From contig NZ_CP011339.1 in the NCBI RefSeq assembly GCF_001264245.1, positions 1,860,001 to 1,924,000 of the forward strand: DNA of 64,000 nt, written 5' to 3'. This document shows, piece by piece, positions 53,521 to 62,900 of this stretch. The notes below the pieces were generated by a model that had not been told where the DNA came from, ran no database searches, and worked only from the letters and a program-made list of their open reading frames with translations. Position numbers and translations under genes: made by a program. Each line of letters starts with the position of its first letter. The stretch's first letter is position 1. This DNA is from Microcystis panniformis FACHB-1757 (GTDB lineage Bacteria > Cyanobacteriota > Cyanobacteriia > Cyanobacteriales > Microcystaceae).

Positions 53521-53744
53521 AGAGGCAAGGGGTGCCTCTCACATTTGCAGAAATACCGACAATCAGCAATTATCAGTGACCCTTAAATTATTACAGACAT
53601 ATCAGCAGCTGCCTGTAAGCATCCCACCGAAAAACCAATGCGCTCTAGGGTTTGGGTAGGGTTGATTCATGAATCAACCCTACTATAGAGTTCTTGCATA
53701 ATTAATTCTTGAGAGTGCAAAAATGAGATGCACCCAGAGGTAAG
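53521..53744. repeat. 206-bp MITE (GGGTGCATCTCA ends), 9-bp duplication
   Basis: The MITE at 53530-53735 begins GGGTGCCTCTCACATTTGC and ends CAAAAATGAGATGCACCC. The flanks AGAGGCAAG and AGAGGTAAG are a 9-bp duplication with one mismatch. A longer relative lies at 63621-63896. Inside is a GTAGGGTTGATTCATGAATC palindrome. Confidence 0.8.
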
Positions 53745-53840
53745 AGGTAGTTATAAGCGTTAAAGATAAACCACAGAGACACAAAGAACACAGAGAGCCG
53801 ATTTTTTTCTAGAATGTTGGGATGGTCGAAAATTGAGATT

Positions 53841-54131
53841 TTAGCTTAAACGATGCCACTCAACGATTTTATTGCCTACTTTCAAAATAATTGCTTGACC
53901 TAAACCCAGTTCTTGTGTCACATTAACTAGATGGGCGAAATTTTGATGAGTGATTGCTAGTCCCGGCAAACAGGCTAGAAAATCGAGACAGAGAACCGTA
54001 GAAAATTCCCAAGTTTGTCGGTAAACACGGCAATTATCCGGTAAAAAAGCCACAAGAGTGCGAAAATGACTCAAAGCGGCTTTCTCAAAATTGGCGCTAG
54101 TGCAGTCAAAAGACGAGTGCTGATAGCTCAT
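53841..54131 (-). CDS. Small protein of unknown function
   Basis: 96 residues (MSYQHSSFDCTSANFEKAALSHFRTLVAFLPDNCRVYRQTWEFSTVLCLDFLACLPGLAITHQNF...). Mixed alpha/beta, with no signal peptide and no motif. The composition looks coding, and it ends VGNKIVEWHRLS. It is isolated between a MITE and a repeat, so the call is moderate. Confidence 0.5.
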   Translation of the reverse strand: MSYQHSSFDCTSANFEKAALSHFRTLVAFLPDNCRVYRQTWEFSTVLCLDFLACLPGLAITHQNFAHLVNVTQELGLGQAIILKVGNKIVEWHRLS

Positions 54132-54615
54132 AAAAACTTTGCCTGATAGGGAAAGAGCAGGGTTTCCCTCAGACTAGCACTTCCCTTCTGGGGATCACCT
54201 TCCCTTTAGAATTTCTCAATAGACTGGCAAATCCCCCCAGAGGAGTATTCTTACCCGCGAACAAATTGCTAGAAGCTAGGTTTCTTCCCGGAGATAGTGT
54301 ACCTTAGATATTGATGTCCTTCCGGCTGGCAAGATAACCTGTAAATTTCCCCACTCGTCCCTAGAACGTAGGTTGGGTTGAAGCATGAAACCCAACCCCC
54401 GATCATGTTACGCTACCGCTAACCCATCCTACAAATAATTGTACCTCCCTACTTAACCTGTAAATTTCCCCACTCGTCCCCAGCGATAAAAGGCTGTATT
54501 TAGTCAAAAATCAAGTGTTGACTTTAATGCCAAACTTGCCTAATAAAAAATGATGACAGCCTCAAGTTGCCGCTTAACTAATTGACTACTTAACTGATAA
54601 CTGGTAACTAAGATT
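54132..54615. repeat. Intergenic with a 93-bp element inside a 26-bp direct repeat
   Basis: 484 bp upstream of flv1. The 26-mer starting AACCTGTAAATTTCCCCACT is present at 54336-54361 and 54455-54480. Between the copies lies a repeat starting AGAACGTAGGTTGGG that is also found at 46211-46303. Otherwise nothing coding was seen; the flv1 promoter should lie in 54481-54615. Confidence 0.7.
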
Positions 54616-56346
54616 ATGAATAATGCAATTGTCAAACCGAGAGATGTACAAGTAGCACCGATTGCCGTCGATACTTTTGTCTTTCGTTCCCGCACTTGGG
54701 ACCGGTTAAAATTCGAGATCGAATATGGATTACAAAAGGGAACCACCGCCAATAGTTATCTGATTAAAGGTGAAAAGGTCGCTCTTTTTGATCCACCGGG
54801 GGAATCATTTTCGGCCATATTTTTAGAGGCTTTAACTAAAAGAATCGATCCGAAAACTATTGATTATATTATCCTCGGTCACGTTAACCCCAATCGTGCC
54901 GTCACCCTCAAGGCACTTTTAGAAATCGCGCCTCAAGTCACTTTTGTTTGTTCTAATCCGGGGGCAATTTCCCTGAAAAAAATTCTCGAAACCGAAGCAT
55001 TAAATCTGTTGGTTGTCAAGGGGGAAGAAATATTAAATTTAGGAGCAAACCATCAATTAGAATTTATCCCCACTCCTAACCCCAGATTTCCCGATCAACT
55101 CTGTACTTACGATAGCAAAACCGATATTCTCTACACCGATAAATTATTCGGAGCGCACGTTTGTGGCGACCAAATTTTTGATGAGGGTTGGAGCGTTTAT
55201 AACGAAGATCGGCGTTATTATTTTGATTGTCTCATGGCTCCCTATGCCAGCCAAATTAGCAACGCTTTGGAGAAATTAGCCGCTAAATCGCCCTTATTTT
55301 ATGCCGTTGGTCACGGTCCTCTGGTGCGTTACGGGATGCACGAATTGACCCTTTCCTATCAACAATGGTTAGCAGTACAAAAGTCCCAAGAGTTGACAAT
55401 CGCCCTGATTTATGCTAGTGCCTACGGCAACACCGCCACCCTCGCTCAAGCGATCGCCATGGGGATCACGAAAGCGGCAGTAGCAGTGACGGCGATTAAT
55501 GCCGAGTCCGCTGAACCAGAAGAGATCAAAACGGCGATCGAAAAAAGTGTCGGTTTTATCTTTGGTTCCCCCACTTTGGGAGGACACGCACCGACTCCCA
55601 TCCAAACCGCCTTGGGGATTACCCTGTCCAATGGCGATAAAAGCAAGCTGGTGGGGGTTTTTGGCTCCTACGGTTGGAGTGGTGAAGCGATCGATCTTTT
55701 GGAAGGTAAATTCCGGGATGGCGGTTATCGCTTCGGTTTTGAGCCAATTCGGGTTAAATTTAAACCCACGGAGGCAATTTTAAAGACCTGTGAGGAAGCG
55801 GGAACCGATTTCGCTCAAGCAGTCAAAAAAGCTCGCAAAAGCAGACAACCGAAAACTAATGTTAACCAATCCCAAAGCGATCGGCGATCGCAAGCCCTGG
55901 GCCGTTTGGTGGGTTCTCTCTGTATCGTCACCTGCGAATTGGGGGAATTGCGCGGCGCCATGTTAGCCTCTTGGGTGTCGCAAGCGACGTTCACCCCCCC
56001 CGGATTGACTATTGCCGTGGCGAAAGAACGAGCGATCGAGTCTCTGCTTTATAGCGGTACGCCTTTTGTCCTTAATATCCTCCAAGAAGGTCAACATTTG
56101 GCTTTAATGAAGCATTTTCTTAAACCTTTTTCCCCCGGAGAAGATCGTTTTGCTAATATCGAAACCACTAAAGCTGAGAACGGTGGGCCGATTTTGGCCG
56201 AAGCGCTCGCTTATCTGGAATGTCGGGTAGAACAACGAATGGAGTGCGGTGATCATTGGCTGCTTTATGCGATCGCAGAAAAAGGCAGGGTTTTACACCA
56301 GGGTTTAACCGCCATCCATCATCGCAAATCTGGCAGTTATTATTAA
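54616..56346 (+). CDS. flv1: Flavodiiron protein, Flv1-like (non-canonical diiron site)
   Basis: 576 residues in three modules. The first is a metallo-beta-lactamase-like domain (1-~255); the second a flavodoxin domain (~270-410, IALIYASAYGNTATLAQAIAMG); the third a C-terminal flavin-reductase domain (LGRLVGSLCIVTCELGELRGAMLASWVSQATFTPPG) found only in photosynthetic organisms. The usual HxExDH iron motif reads GHVNPNR, so Glu, Asp and His ligands are missing, as in Flv1/Flv2, which work as heteropartners of canonical Flv3/Flv4. Flv1/Flv3 reduce O2 to water after photosystem I. Flv1 is favoured over Flv2 but not proven. Its last 279 bp recur at 59.6 kb. Confidence 0.85.
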   Translation: MNNAIVKPRDVQVAPIAVDTFVFRSRTWDRLKFEIEYGLQKGTTANSYLIKGEKVALFDPPGESFSAIFLEALTKRIDPKTIDYIILGHVNPNRAVTLKALLEIAPQVTFVCSNPGAISLKKILETEALNLLVVKGEEILNLGANHQLEFIPTPNPRFPDQLCTYDSKTDILYTDKLFGAHVCGDQIFDEGWSVYNEDRRYYFDCLMAPYASQISNALEKLAAKSPLFYAVGHGPLVRYGMHELTLSYQQWLAVQKSQELTIALIYASAYGNTATLAQAIAMGITKAAVAVTAINAESAEPEEIKTAIEKSVGFIFGSPTLGGHAPTPIQTALGITLSNGDKSKLVGVFGSYGWSGEAIDLLEGKFRDGGYRFGFEPIRVKFKPTEAILKTCEEAGTDFAQAVKKARKSRQPKTNVNQSQSDRRSQALGRLVGSLCIVTCELGELRGAMLASWVSQATFTPPGLTIAVAKERAIESLLYSGTPFVLNILQEGQHLALMKHFLKPFSPGEDRFANIETTKAENGGPILAEALAYLECRVEQRMECGDHWLLYAIAEKGRVLHQGLTAIHHRKSGSYY

Positions 56347-56449
56347 CTCATGGTGACGGGCAAGGGATCGCAAAAAACAAGGGTTTCGGCTGATCCCGAA
56401 AGTGAACAATACTCTCCCCTATCCTTCTGCTACTGTTTGTAAAACAAGA

Positions 56450-56600
56450 TCATTGACATCCTCACCGCCGTAAACGGACGGCGATTCCCTACAGATCAAA
56501 CAAACTTAATTGAACGATCTTTGGATGGGTTAACGCTTCACGGGATGCTGCTTCTTTAACAGAAGTCTTACACCTTCCTCTGCGTCCGTTTTTTGAGGTC
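56450..56600 (-). ncRNA. Predicted omega-RNA region at the tnpB end
   Basis: TnpB guide RNAs are made from the 3' end of tnpB and the adjoining element end. Here that is the minus strand around 56600-56450, which ends in the terminal hairpin. This is an assignment by position only; the exact 5' and 3' ends cannot be read from sequence. Confidence 0.35.
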
Positions 56601-57705
56601 TCCGATTGCCCACCGGCGACCTTGATATTAATTGCGGCGTTCACGTCTCGATCATGGAAAGTCCCACAAAAAAGACATTCCCACTCACGGATATTTAATG
56701 CTTTCTTACCGCCGATATTCCCACAACAGGAACATCGCTGAGACGTTGGCTCCCATCGGGAAATTATCCGAAAATCACGCCCATATTTATCAGATTTTGC
56801 CGATAGCATATCTCGAAAAGAACGCCATCCTAAGTCTGATATAGCACGGGATAACTTGCGATTTTTAACCATTCCGATGTGTTTAAATCCTCTAAAATTA
56901 TCGTTTGATTTTCACGAACAACTCTAGTGGATAGTTTATGCAAGAAATCAGTACGAGTGTCTTTAATCTTTGCGTGGATTTTAGCTACTCGTTTCCTAGC
57001 TTTTTCCCGTCGTTTACTTCCTTTCTGTTTTCTAGAAAGGTTTTTCTGTGCTTTTCTTAGTCGTTTTAATCGTTTCTTTAACGGTTTCGGTGCGTCTATC
57101 TTTTCTCCTGTTGAGAGGGTAGCAAAGGCAGCAATCCCTAGATCAATTCCCACTGACTCCCCATTATTGGGAAGTATTTCGGACTGAATCTCGACAACAA
57201 AGCTGAGAAAATAGCGATCCGCCGCATCTTTAATCACGGTGACGCTAGAAGGTTTAGAAGGTAATGGACGACTCCAAACTATTCTTAGATCACCGATTTT
57301 CGCTAAAGTAACGCAGTGTTGGTTAACGGTAAAACCATTGTCAGTAAATCTTGCTGATTGCTTAGATTTACGCTTCTTAAATTGAGGAGGTTTGACTTTT
57401 CTTCCTTTTCTCTCTCCCTTGCAAGATGCAAAGAAGTTAGAGTAAGCAGTCTCTAAGTCTCTCAAAGACTGCTGTAAAGGGATAGAAGAAACCTCGGTTA
57501 ACCACTGCTTTTTTTCTGTTTTTTTGATTTGAGTTAGTCTTTTAGATAACTCGGTATATTTTGGCTTTTTCTCCCCTTGTCGATAGAGTTCTTGGCAGTA
57601 GGCTAAGGTATCGTTCCAGACAACACGCACACACCCGAACAACTGAGACAAAAGCCTCTTTTGTTGGTCTGTTGGGTAAATACGGTATTGATACCTCGCT
57701 TTCAT
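56489..57705 (-). CDS. tnpB: TnpB RNA-guided nuclease, one frameshift
   Basis: Start MKARYQYRIYPTDQQKRLLSQLFGCVR (ATG 57705). RuvC triad: VGIDLGIAAFATLS (Asp), IILEDLNTS (Glu), HDRDVNAAINI (Asp). Zinc finger: CSCCGNIGG...CLFCG. The frame breaks after EDLNTS; one more G (the CC pair at 56874-56875 on the plus strand) restores EDLNTSGMVKNRKLSRAISDLGW and a full ~405-residue protein. It is divergent from tnpA. All catalytic residues are present, so the protein would be complete if the missing base is a sequencing error. Confidence 0.9.
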
Positions 57706-57755
57706 TGGGTTAAGATGTGTGTGTCTGTACTCTATTCTAACTAGGTCTGTTAATA

Positions 57756-58157
57756 ATGTCAAGTCAGTTGCGAAGAGAAAGAAACTCTGTTTCCGATTTA
57801 AAGATACACTTGGTCTGTGTGACAAAATACAGAAGTAAGGTTTTTACTGGTAAAAGTCTGACTTTAGTTGAAAAGTCTTTTAGGGAAGTTGCGGGAAAAA
57901 TGAATTTTCAGATATTGGAATTTAACGGGGAGTCTAATCATATACACGCATTGATTGAATACCCGCCAAAACTATCTATTTCCGTAATGGTCAATTCTTT
58001 AAAGGGAGTCTCTAGTCGTAGGTATGGACAAGCTGGTTATCCTAAACCGCACGGGAAAGACGCTCTTTGGTCGCCCAGTTATTTTGTATCTTCTGTAGGA
58101 GGTGCGCCACTGGAAGTTCTTAAGTGCTACATTGAAAATCAGGAAAAGCCGTCGTAA
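57756..58157 (+). CDS. tnpA: TnpA Y1 (HUH) transposase
   Basis: 133 residues, full length. HUH motif in ESNHIHALIEY, catalytic Tyr in LEVLKCYIENQ. VNSLKGVSSRRYGQAGYP and WSPSYFVSSVGGA match the family. It cuts and joins single-stranded ends during peel-and-paste transposition. Intact, so it could also move the non-autonomous element at 11.5 kb. Confidence 0.93.
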   Translation: MSSQLRRERNSVSDLKIHLVCVTKYRSKVFTGKSLTLVEKSFREVAGKMNFQILEFNGESNHIHALIEYPPKLSISVMVNSLKGVSSRRYGQAGYPKPHGKDALWSPSYFVSSVGGAPLEVLKCYIENQEKPS

Positions 58158-58169
58158 AACGACGGGGTT

Positions 58170-58825
58170 TTAACCCAAATTTTCGATAAATTTCTGGCTG
58201 TAGTATATGCCTTGTTGTTGCATCGTTTCTATGTAAGGTTTGACTGCAGCGATCTTTCCCAACTGTTTTGCTTTAATTAAAAGGGAGCATCTCACTTACG
58301 CGATAAGTAATTATACTTAGCCTAAAAGCCACTCTTAATCGTGTCTTGGAACGAAATAGAGGCTTTTAAAGACTGCGTACATGGAGAATTAAAACAAGAA
58401 TTACCCTCGAAAAGCCTATTTTTCCACTAAGTATTTATGCTCATTGCAAAGGTGAGATGCTCCCTAATTAAAATACCGATCGAACCTGTAATTGGAATAT
58501 TGAGAGATTTACACACCTGACGAGCAGCTAATTCATCGATAAGCACTAAAGAGGCTTTTTGTTCTAGTGCAAGGACGATGACTTCTGATTCTCCTCGATC
58601 TAGAGTCGGTAATAGTAAGGAAACCTGCTGTTGAGAGGCGATTTCTCGGACAGAAATCCACTGTTCTCGTAATAGATCGATCGAGCCAGTTTTGTCCTGA
58701 TCGTAAGTGCTGATTTCAAGAGCTACTGCCTTAGGAATAACGATGCTTTTAACTATTTCTTGTAAAAGACCGAGTTGACCAATTCGCGCAAAAGCGATGA
58801 GGGGAGTAGCGTTACTTACAATCAT
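58170..58825 (-). pseudogene. PIN-domain (DUF3368) toxin interrupted by a 182-bp MITE
   Basis: The N-terminal part, MIVSNATPLIAFARIGQLGLLQEIV...LDRGESEVIVLALEQKASLVLIDELAARQVCKSLNIPITGSIGILI, is a PIN ribonuclease with its acidic residues. At 58464 the MITE begins, and the frame ends in MITE sequence. Removing the MITE and one copy of its 9-bp duplication restores GILIKAKQLGKIAAVKPYIETMQQQGIYYSQKFIENLG and a stop at 58170, exactly the family C-terminus. The stop itself falls at the edge of the IS605 element. The antitoxin gene is upstream and intact. Confidence 0.9.
58274..58473. repeat. 182-bp MITE inside the toxin gene, 9-bp duplication
   Basis: The MITE at 58283-58464 has ends GGGAGCATCTCAC and GTGAGATGCTCCC. 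TAATTAAAA is perfectly repeated at 58274-58282 and 58465-58473. It is nearly identical to the copy at 30453-30634. Confidence 0.93.
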
Positions 58826-59096
58826 CAGGCTCCAGTTTTTCTATTCCCTTTAATTCAACCGCTAACGCCGATTCGTCATAATCAAACAATACAATCCCTT
58901 TTTTAGACAAAATATCCATAAATTCTAGGCGATTAATTCTCGCTAATTCCGCCGCTTTTCCTAAAGAAAGTCGCTTTTCTTGAAAATAATAAATAGCGGC
59001 CAGAAGTTTAATTTCTTGACCGAGTTCATCAATTCCTATTTTTAAAGCGGCAAGAACATCGGGAGAAAATTCTAGATTTAATATTTCATTTTTCAT
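58812..59096 (-). CDS. UPF0175-family antitoxin
   Basis: 94 residues: LNLEFSPDVLAALKIGIDELGQEIKLLAAIYYFQEKRLSLGKAAELARINRLEFMDILSKKGIVLFDYDES. This is the UPF0175 HTH-type antitoxin that pairs with DUF3368 PIN toxins. It overlaps the toxin gene by 14 bp. With the toxin disrupted, it may persist as an orphan antitoxin. Confidence 0.9.
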   Translation of the reverse strand: MKNEILNLEFSPDVLAALKIGIDELGQEIKLLAAIYYFQEKRLSLGKAAELARINRLEFMDILSKKGIVLFDYDESALAVELKGIEKLEPDDCK

Positions 59097-59593
59097 TCTA
59101 AGTACCTAGTTAAAAATAAAGTTAACTTTAGAGACAAGGGAACTCCGGAACAGGGAACAGAAGGGTTTCTGACTTTTTTTAAGATGTCTCTTAATTATTA
59201 CAGCTTACAGCGTTTCTCATAAAGATGAAGTATAATCTGATTTGGCATCGTCTCCTGACTCCTGATTGAGGTGATTAAACCGCACAGTGCGCTATTATAG
59301 CAGCGGGCAGAAGGCAGAAGGAAAATCCTTGCCAGAACTGAATTTTAGCGATTTAGGTTGTCCTAACCAACTCGTTCTCTGCTATAAGTCTTATTAAGGG
59401 GGTGTTAGACCGATGCAGGTGAGATAGTGGCAGCAATTCTCATTTTGAAACGATTTTGCCTTGTTTCAGCGATCTAGAGATTCGTTAAGAATTATTAACC
59501 CCTCTAGATGCAAGGGTTTTGATGTCATGAAACCTTAAAATGAGAATTGCTGATAATACCTCCCATCGACTCTACCCACTTTATATCCATTTT
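59097..59593. other. Intergenic between antitoxin and flv fragment
   Basis: 497 bp with short CTGACTCCTGA-type repeats near 59245 and otherwise unremarkable AT-rich sequence. No ORF or RNA gene was recognised. 59430-59565 contains an imperfect inverted pair around CAGCAATTCTCATTTT and AAAATGAGAATTGCTG. Confidence 0.5.
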
Positions 59594-59872
59594 GTCCTTA
59601 ATATCCTGCAAGAAGGACAACATATAGCTTTAATGAAGCATTTTCTTAAACCTTTTTCCCCCGGAGAAGATCGTTTCGCTAATATCGAAACCACTAAAGC
59701 TGAGAACGGTGGGCCGATTTTGGCCGAAGCGCTCGCTTATCTGGAATGTCGGGTGGGACAACGAATGGAGTGCGGTGATCATTGGTTGATTTATGCGATC
59801 GCAGAAAAAGGTAAGGTTTTACACCAAGGTTTAACCGCCATCCATCATCGCAAATCTGGCAGTTATTATTAA
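59594..59872 (+). pseudogene. Duplicated 3' end of the flavodiiron gene
   Basis: Codes for FVLNILQEGQHIALMKHFLKPFSPGEDRFANIETTKAENGG... to the end SGSYY, nearly identical in DNA to 56068-56346 of flv1 (a few substitutions). It has no start of its own. The similarity begins abruptly at TTTGTCCTTAATATCC and continues through the stop codon. Confidence 0.92.
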
Positions 59873-59947
59873 TTTGTTGTTATGATCATTTCAGGGGGTG
59901 TGTTAAGGCAAAATAACGCACCCTGATTTATCAGAAAATAAATTCTT

Positions 59948-62900
59948 ATGAAAAGTATTGTTTTAATTGTTGGCTTTGAAACCTTTAACACCAATTTATA
60001 TCGGCAATCGGGCCTGTTGGCTAGTTCTAAATGTCCCGATTTAGAGGTAAAAGTATTTAGCGATAAATCCTTGACGAGCGAACCGGAAATAGTCGAGCAA
60101 GCTTTAGCCACTGCCGACGTTTTTTTTGCTAGTTTGATCTTCGATTACGATCAAGTTACTTGGCTGCGGCAACGAGCGGCACAGATTCCGATTCGCTTAG
60201 TTTTTGAGTCTGCTTTAGAGTTAATGAGTTTAACCCGTTTGGGAGAATTTGCCATCGGGGATAAACCAAAAGGAATGCCAAAACCAATTCAATTTATCTT
60301 AAGTAAATTTTCCAGTGGCAAGGAAGAAGATAAGTTAGCCGGTTATCTCAGTTTCCTCAAAACTGGTCCGAAACTACTGAAATTTATTCCCGCTAAAAAA
60401 GTTCAAGATTTGCGTAATTGGTTAATTATTTACGGTTATTGGAATGCGGGAGGAACCGAAAATGTTGCCGCTATGTGTTGGGTAATTGCCCAAAAATATC
60501 TAGGATTAAAAGTACGGGAAATACCCGAAGTTATCGAAACTCCCAATAAGGGACTATTACACCCAGATTATCAGGGTTATTTTCTCACTCCCCAAGAATA
60601 TTTGACCTGGTATAAAAAAAATAAATCCCTTGATAAACCAGTGGTGGCGCTGCTGCTTTATCGGAAGCACGTTATCAGTAAACTACCCTATATTAATCAA
60701 TTAATCCGTCATTTTGAAACGGCTAATTTAATTCCCCTACCCGTGTTTATTAACGGAGTGGAAGGTCATACAATTGTTCGGGATTGGTTAACCACAGACT
60801 ACGAAATTCAGCAAAGAAAAAAAGGAATCATTGAAACTCCTTCTTTAAGTGAAGATGCGGTGACAGTAGATGCAATTGTCTCGACGATTGGCTTTCCTTT
60901 GGTGGGGGGTCCTGCGGGTTCTATGGAAGCAGGAAGACAGGTAGAAGTGGCTAAACGAATTCTGTCGGCTAAAAATATTCCTTATCTTATCGCTGCCCCT
61001 TTATTGATTCAAGATATTTATTCTTGGACAAGACAGGGAATCGGTGGTTTACAGAGTGTGGTTCTATACGCTTTACCGGAATTAGATGGAGCAATTGATA
61101 CGATTCCTCTGGGGGATTAGTGGGGGAAACTATCTATTTAATACCCGAAAGATTACAGCGTTTAACTGGACGTTTAAATAGTTGGATTAAGTTACATAAA
61201 ACCCCTCCCCAAGAACGCAAAATAGCCATCATTCTCTATGGATTTCCCCCGGGTTATGGAGCAGTTGGTACGGCAGCTTTATTAAATGTTCCCCGGAGTT
61301 TAGTTAAGTTTTTACAAGCTTTACAAGCGCAGGGTTATAGTGTGGGAACGATTCCCGAAGACGGGGAAGAAATTATTCAAAAAGTTAAATTTGCCGATGA
61401 TGAAAATCTCTCTAAACAAAATCGTTTATCGATAGAAACTTTAGAAAATTGGCTAGGTTATCTATTAACTTCTCGCATTGAAAAACACTGGAAATCCCTT
61501 AAAGATGCGGGAATAAAAACTATTGGCGACCAATATCATTTAGGGGGAATTGAGTTAGGTAATATCTGGATTGGAGTGCAGCCACCTTTAGGAATTGCTG
61601 GGGATCCGATGCGGTTAATGTTTGAAAAAGATTTAACTCCTCACCCTCAGTATGCAGCCTTTTATCAGTGGTTACAAAAAGATTTTAAGACCGATGCGAT
61701 CATTCATTTTGGTATGCACGGAACCGTCGAATGGCTGCCCGGTTCACCCCTAGGAAATACTGGTTATTCTTGGTCAGATATTTTATTAGGAGATTTACCG
61801 AATTTATATATTTATGCCGCTAATAATCCCTCGGAATCTATCCTAGCTAAACGTCGCGGTTATGGGGTGTTAATTTCCCATAATGTGCCTCCCTACGGAC
61901 GAGCGGGATTATATAAAGAATTGATGATTTTACGAGATTTAATTGCCGAGTTTCGAGAAAATCCTGAGAAAAATTACGCTTTAAGAGATAGTATCCTCCA
62001 AAAGATTATTGATACAGGTATCTCTAAAGATTGTCCTTTTCTGGAAGCAGAAAAACAGGGAATAGAATTCACTTTAGAAAATGCCAAATTATTTAGCCGC
62101 TATGCACTAACTGATTATTTTGTCAAGGTGTATAATTACCTACAAATCGTCGAACAAAGACTATTTTCTTCGGGTTTACACACCCTAGGAACTGCTCCTA
62201 ATCAGGAAGAATTAAAAGGTTATCTTGATGCTTATTTTACCGATTTATCTGAGCGAGAATTTCAGCAAATTATCGCTGACGAAGCAACCAATGAAAAGCT
62301 TAAAGAAGGCATTACTATTAAAAATTTATTAGGACAAAATAGCGAAGAATTAACTAATCTTTTGCGGGGATTAAATGGGGAATATGTACCCCCGGCGCCG
62401 GGGGGTGATTTACTCCGAGATGGTGCGGGAGTTTTGCCCACAGGACGCAATATACACGCTTTAGACCCCTACCGGATGCCTTCCCCAGCAGCCTACACCC
62501 GCGGACGAGAAATCGCCAAAAAACTGCTAGAACAAAACTTAACCGAAAAAGGAAAATATCCCGAAACTGTAGCGGTTTTACTCTGGGGATTGGATGTGAT
62601 TAAAACTAAGGGTGAATCCCTGGGTATTCTCTTAGAATTAGTCGGTGCGGAACCAGTGAAAGAGGGGACAGGAAGAATTGTCAGGTATGAATTAAAACCT
62701 CTCGGGGAAATTGGACACCCGCGCATCGATATTCTGGCTAATTTATCGGGAATTTTTCGGGATACTTTTATCAATATTATCGAGTTATTGGATGATTTAA
62801 TGCAGCGGGCAGCCGAGATAGAAGAATCGGAAAATGATAATTATATCCGTAAGCACTATTTAGCCTTAAAAAGTCAAGGAATTGACAATGCCAGCGCTCG

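Larger units (their letters stand above)
56450..58185. mobile_element. IS200/IS605-family element with divergent tnpA and tnpB
   Basis: About 1.74 kb with no inverted repeats at the very ends, but with subterminal hairpins: CGCCGT/ACGGCG near 56464-56481 and CCGTCG/CGACGG near 58149-58165. tnpB is on the minus strand and tnpA on the plus, starts 50 bp apart. The tnpA-side end lies in the 3' part of a PIN-toxin gene. The outer limits are approximate. Confidence 0.85.

Noticed and set aside
55369..55783. Several open frames inside flv1 on both strands
   Set aside because: They are shadows of the flavodoxin-domain coding sequence.
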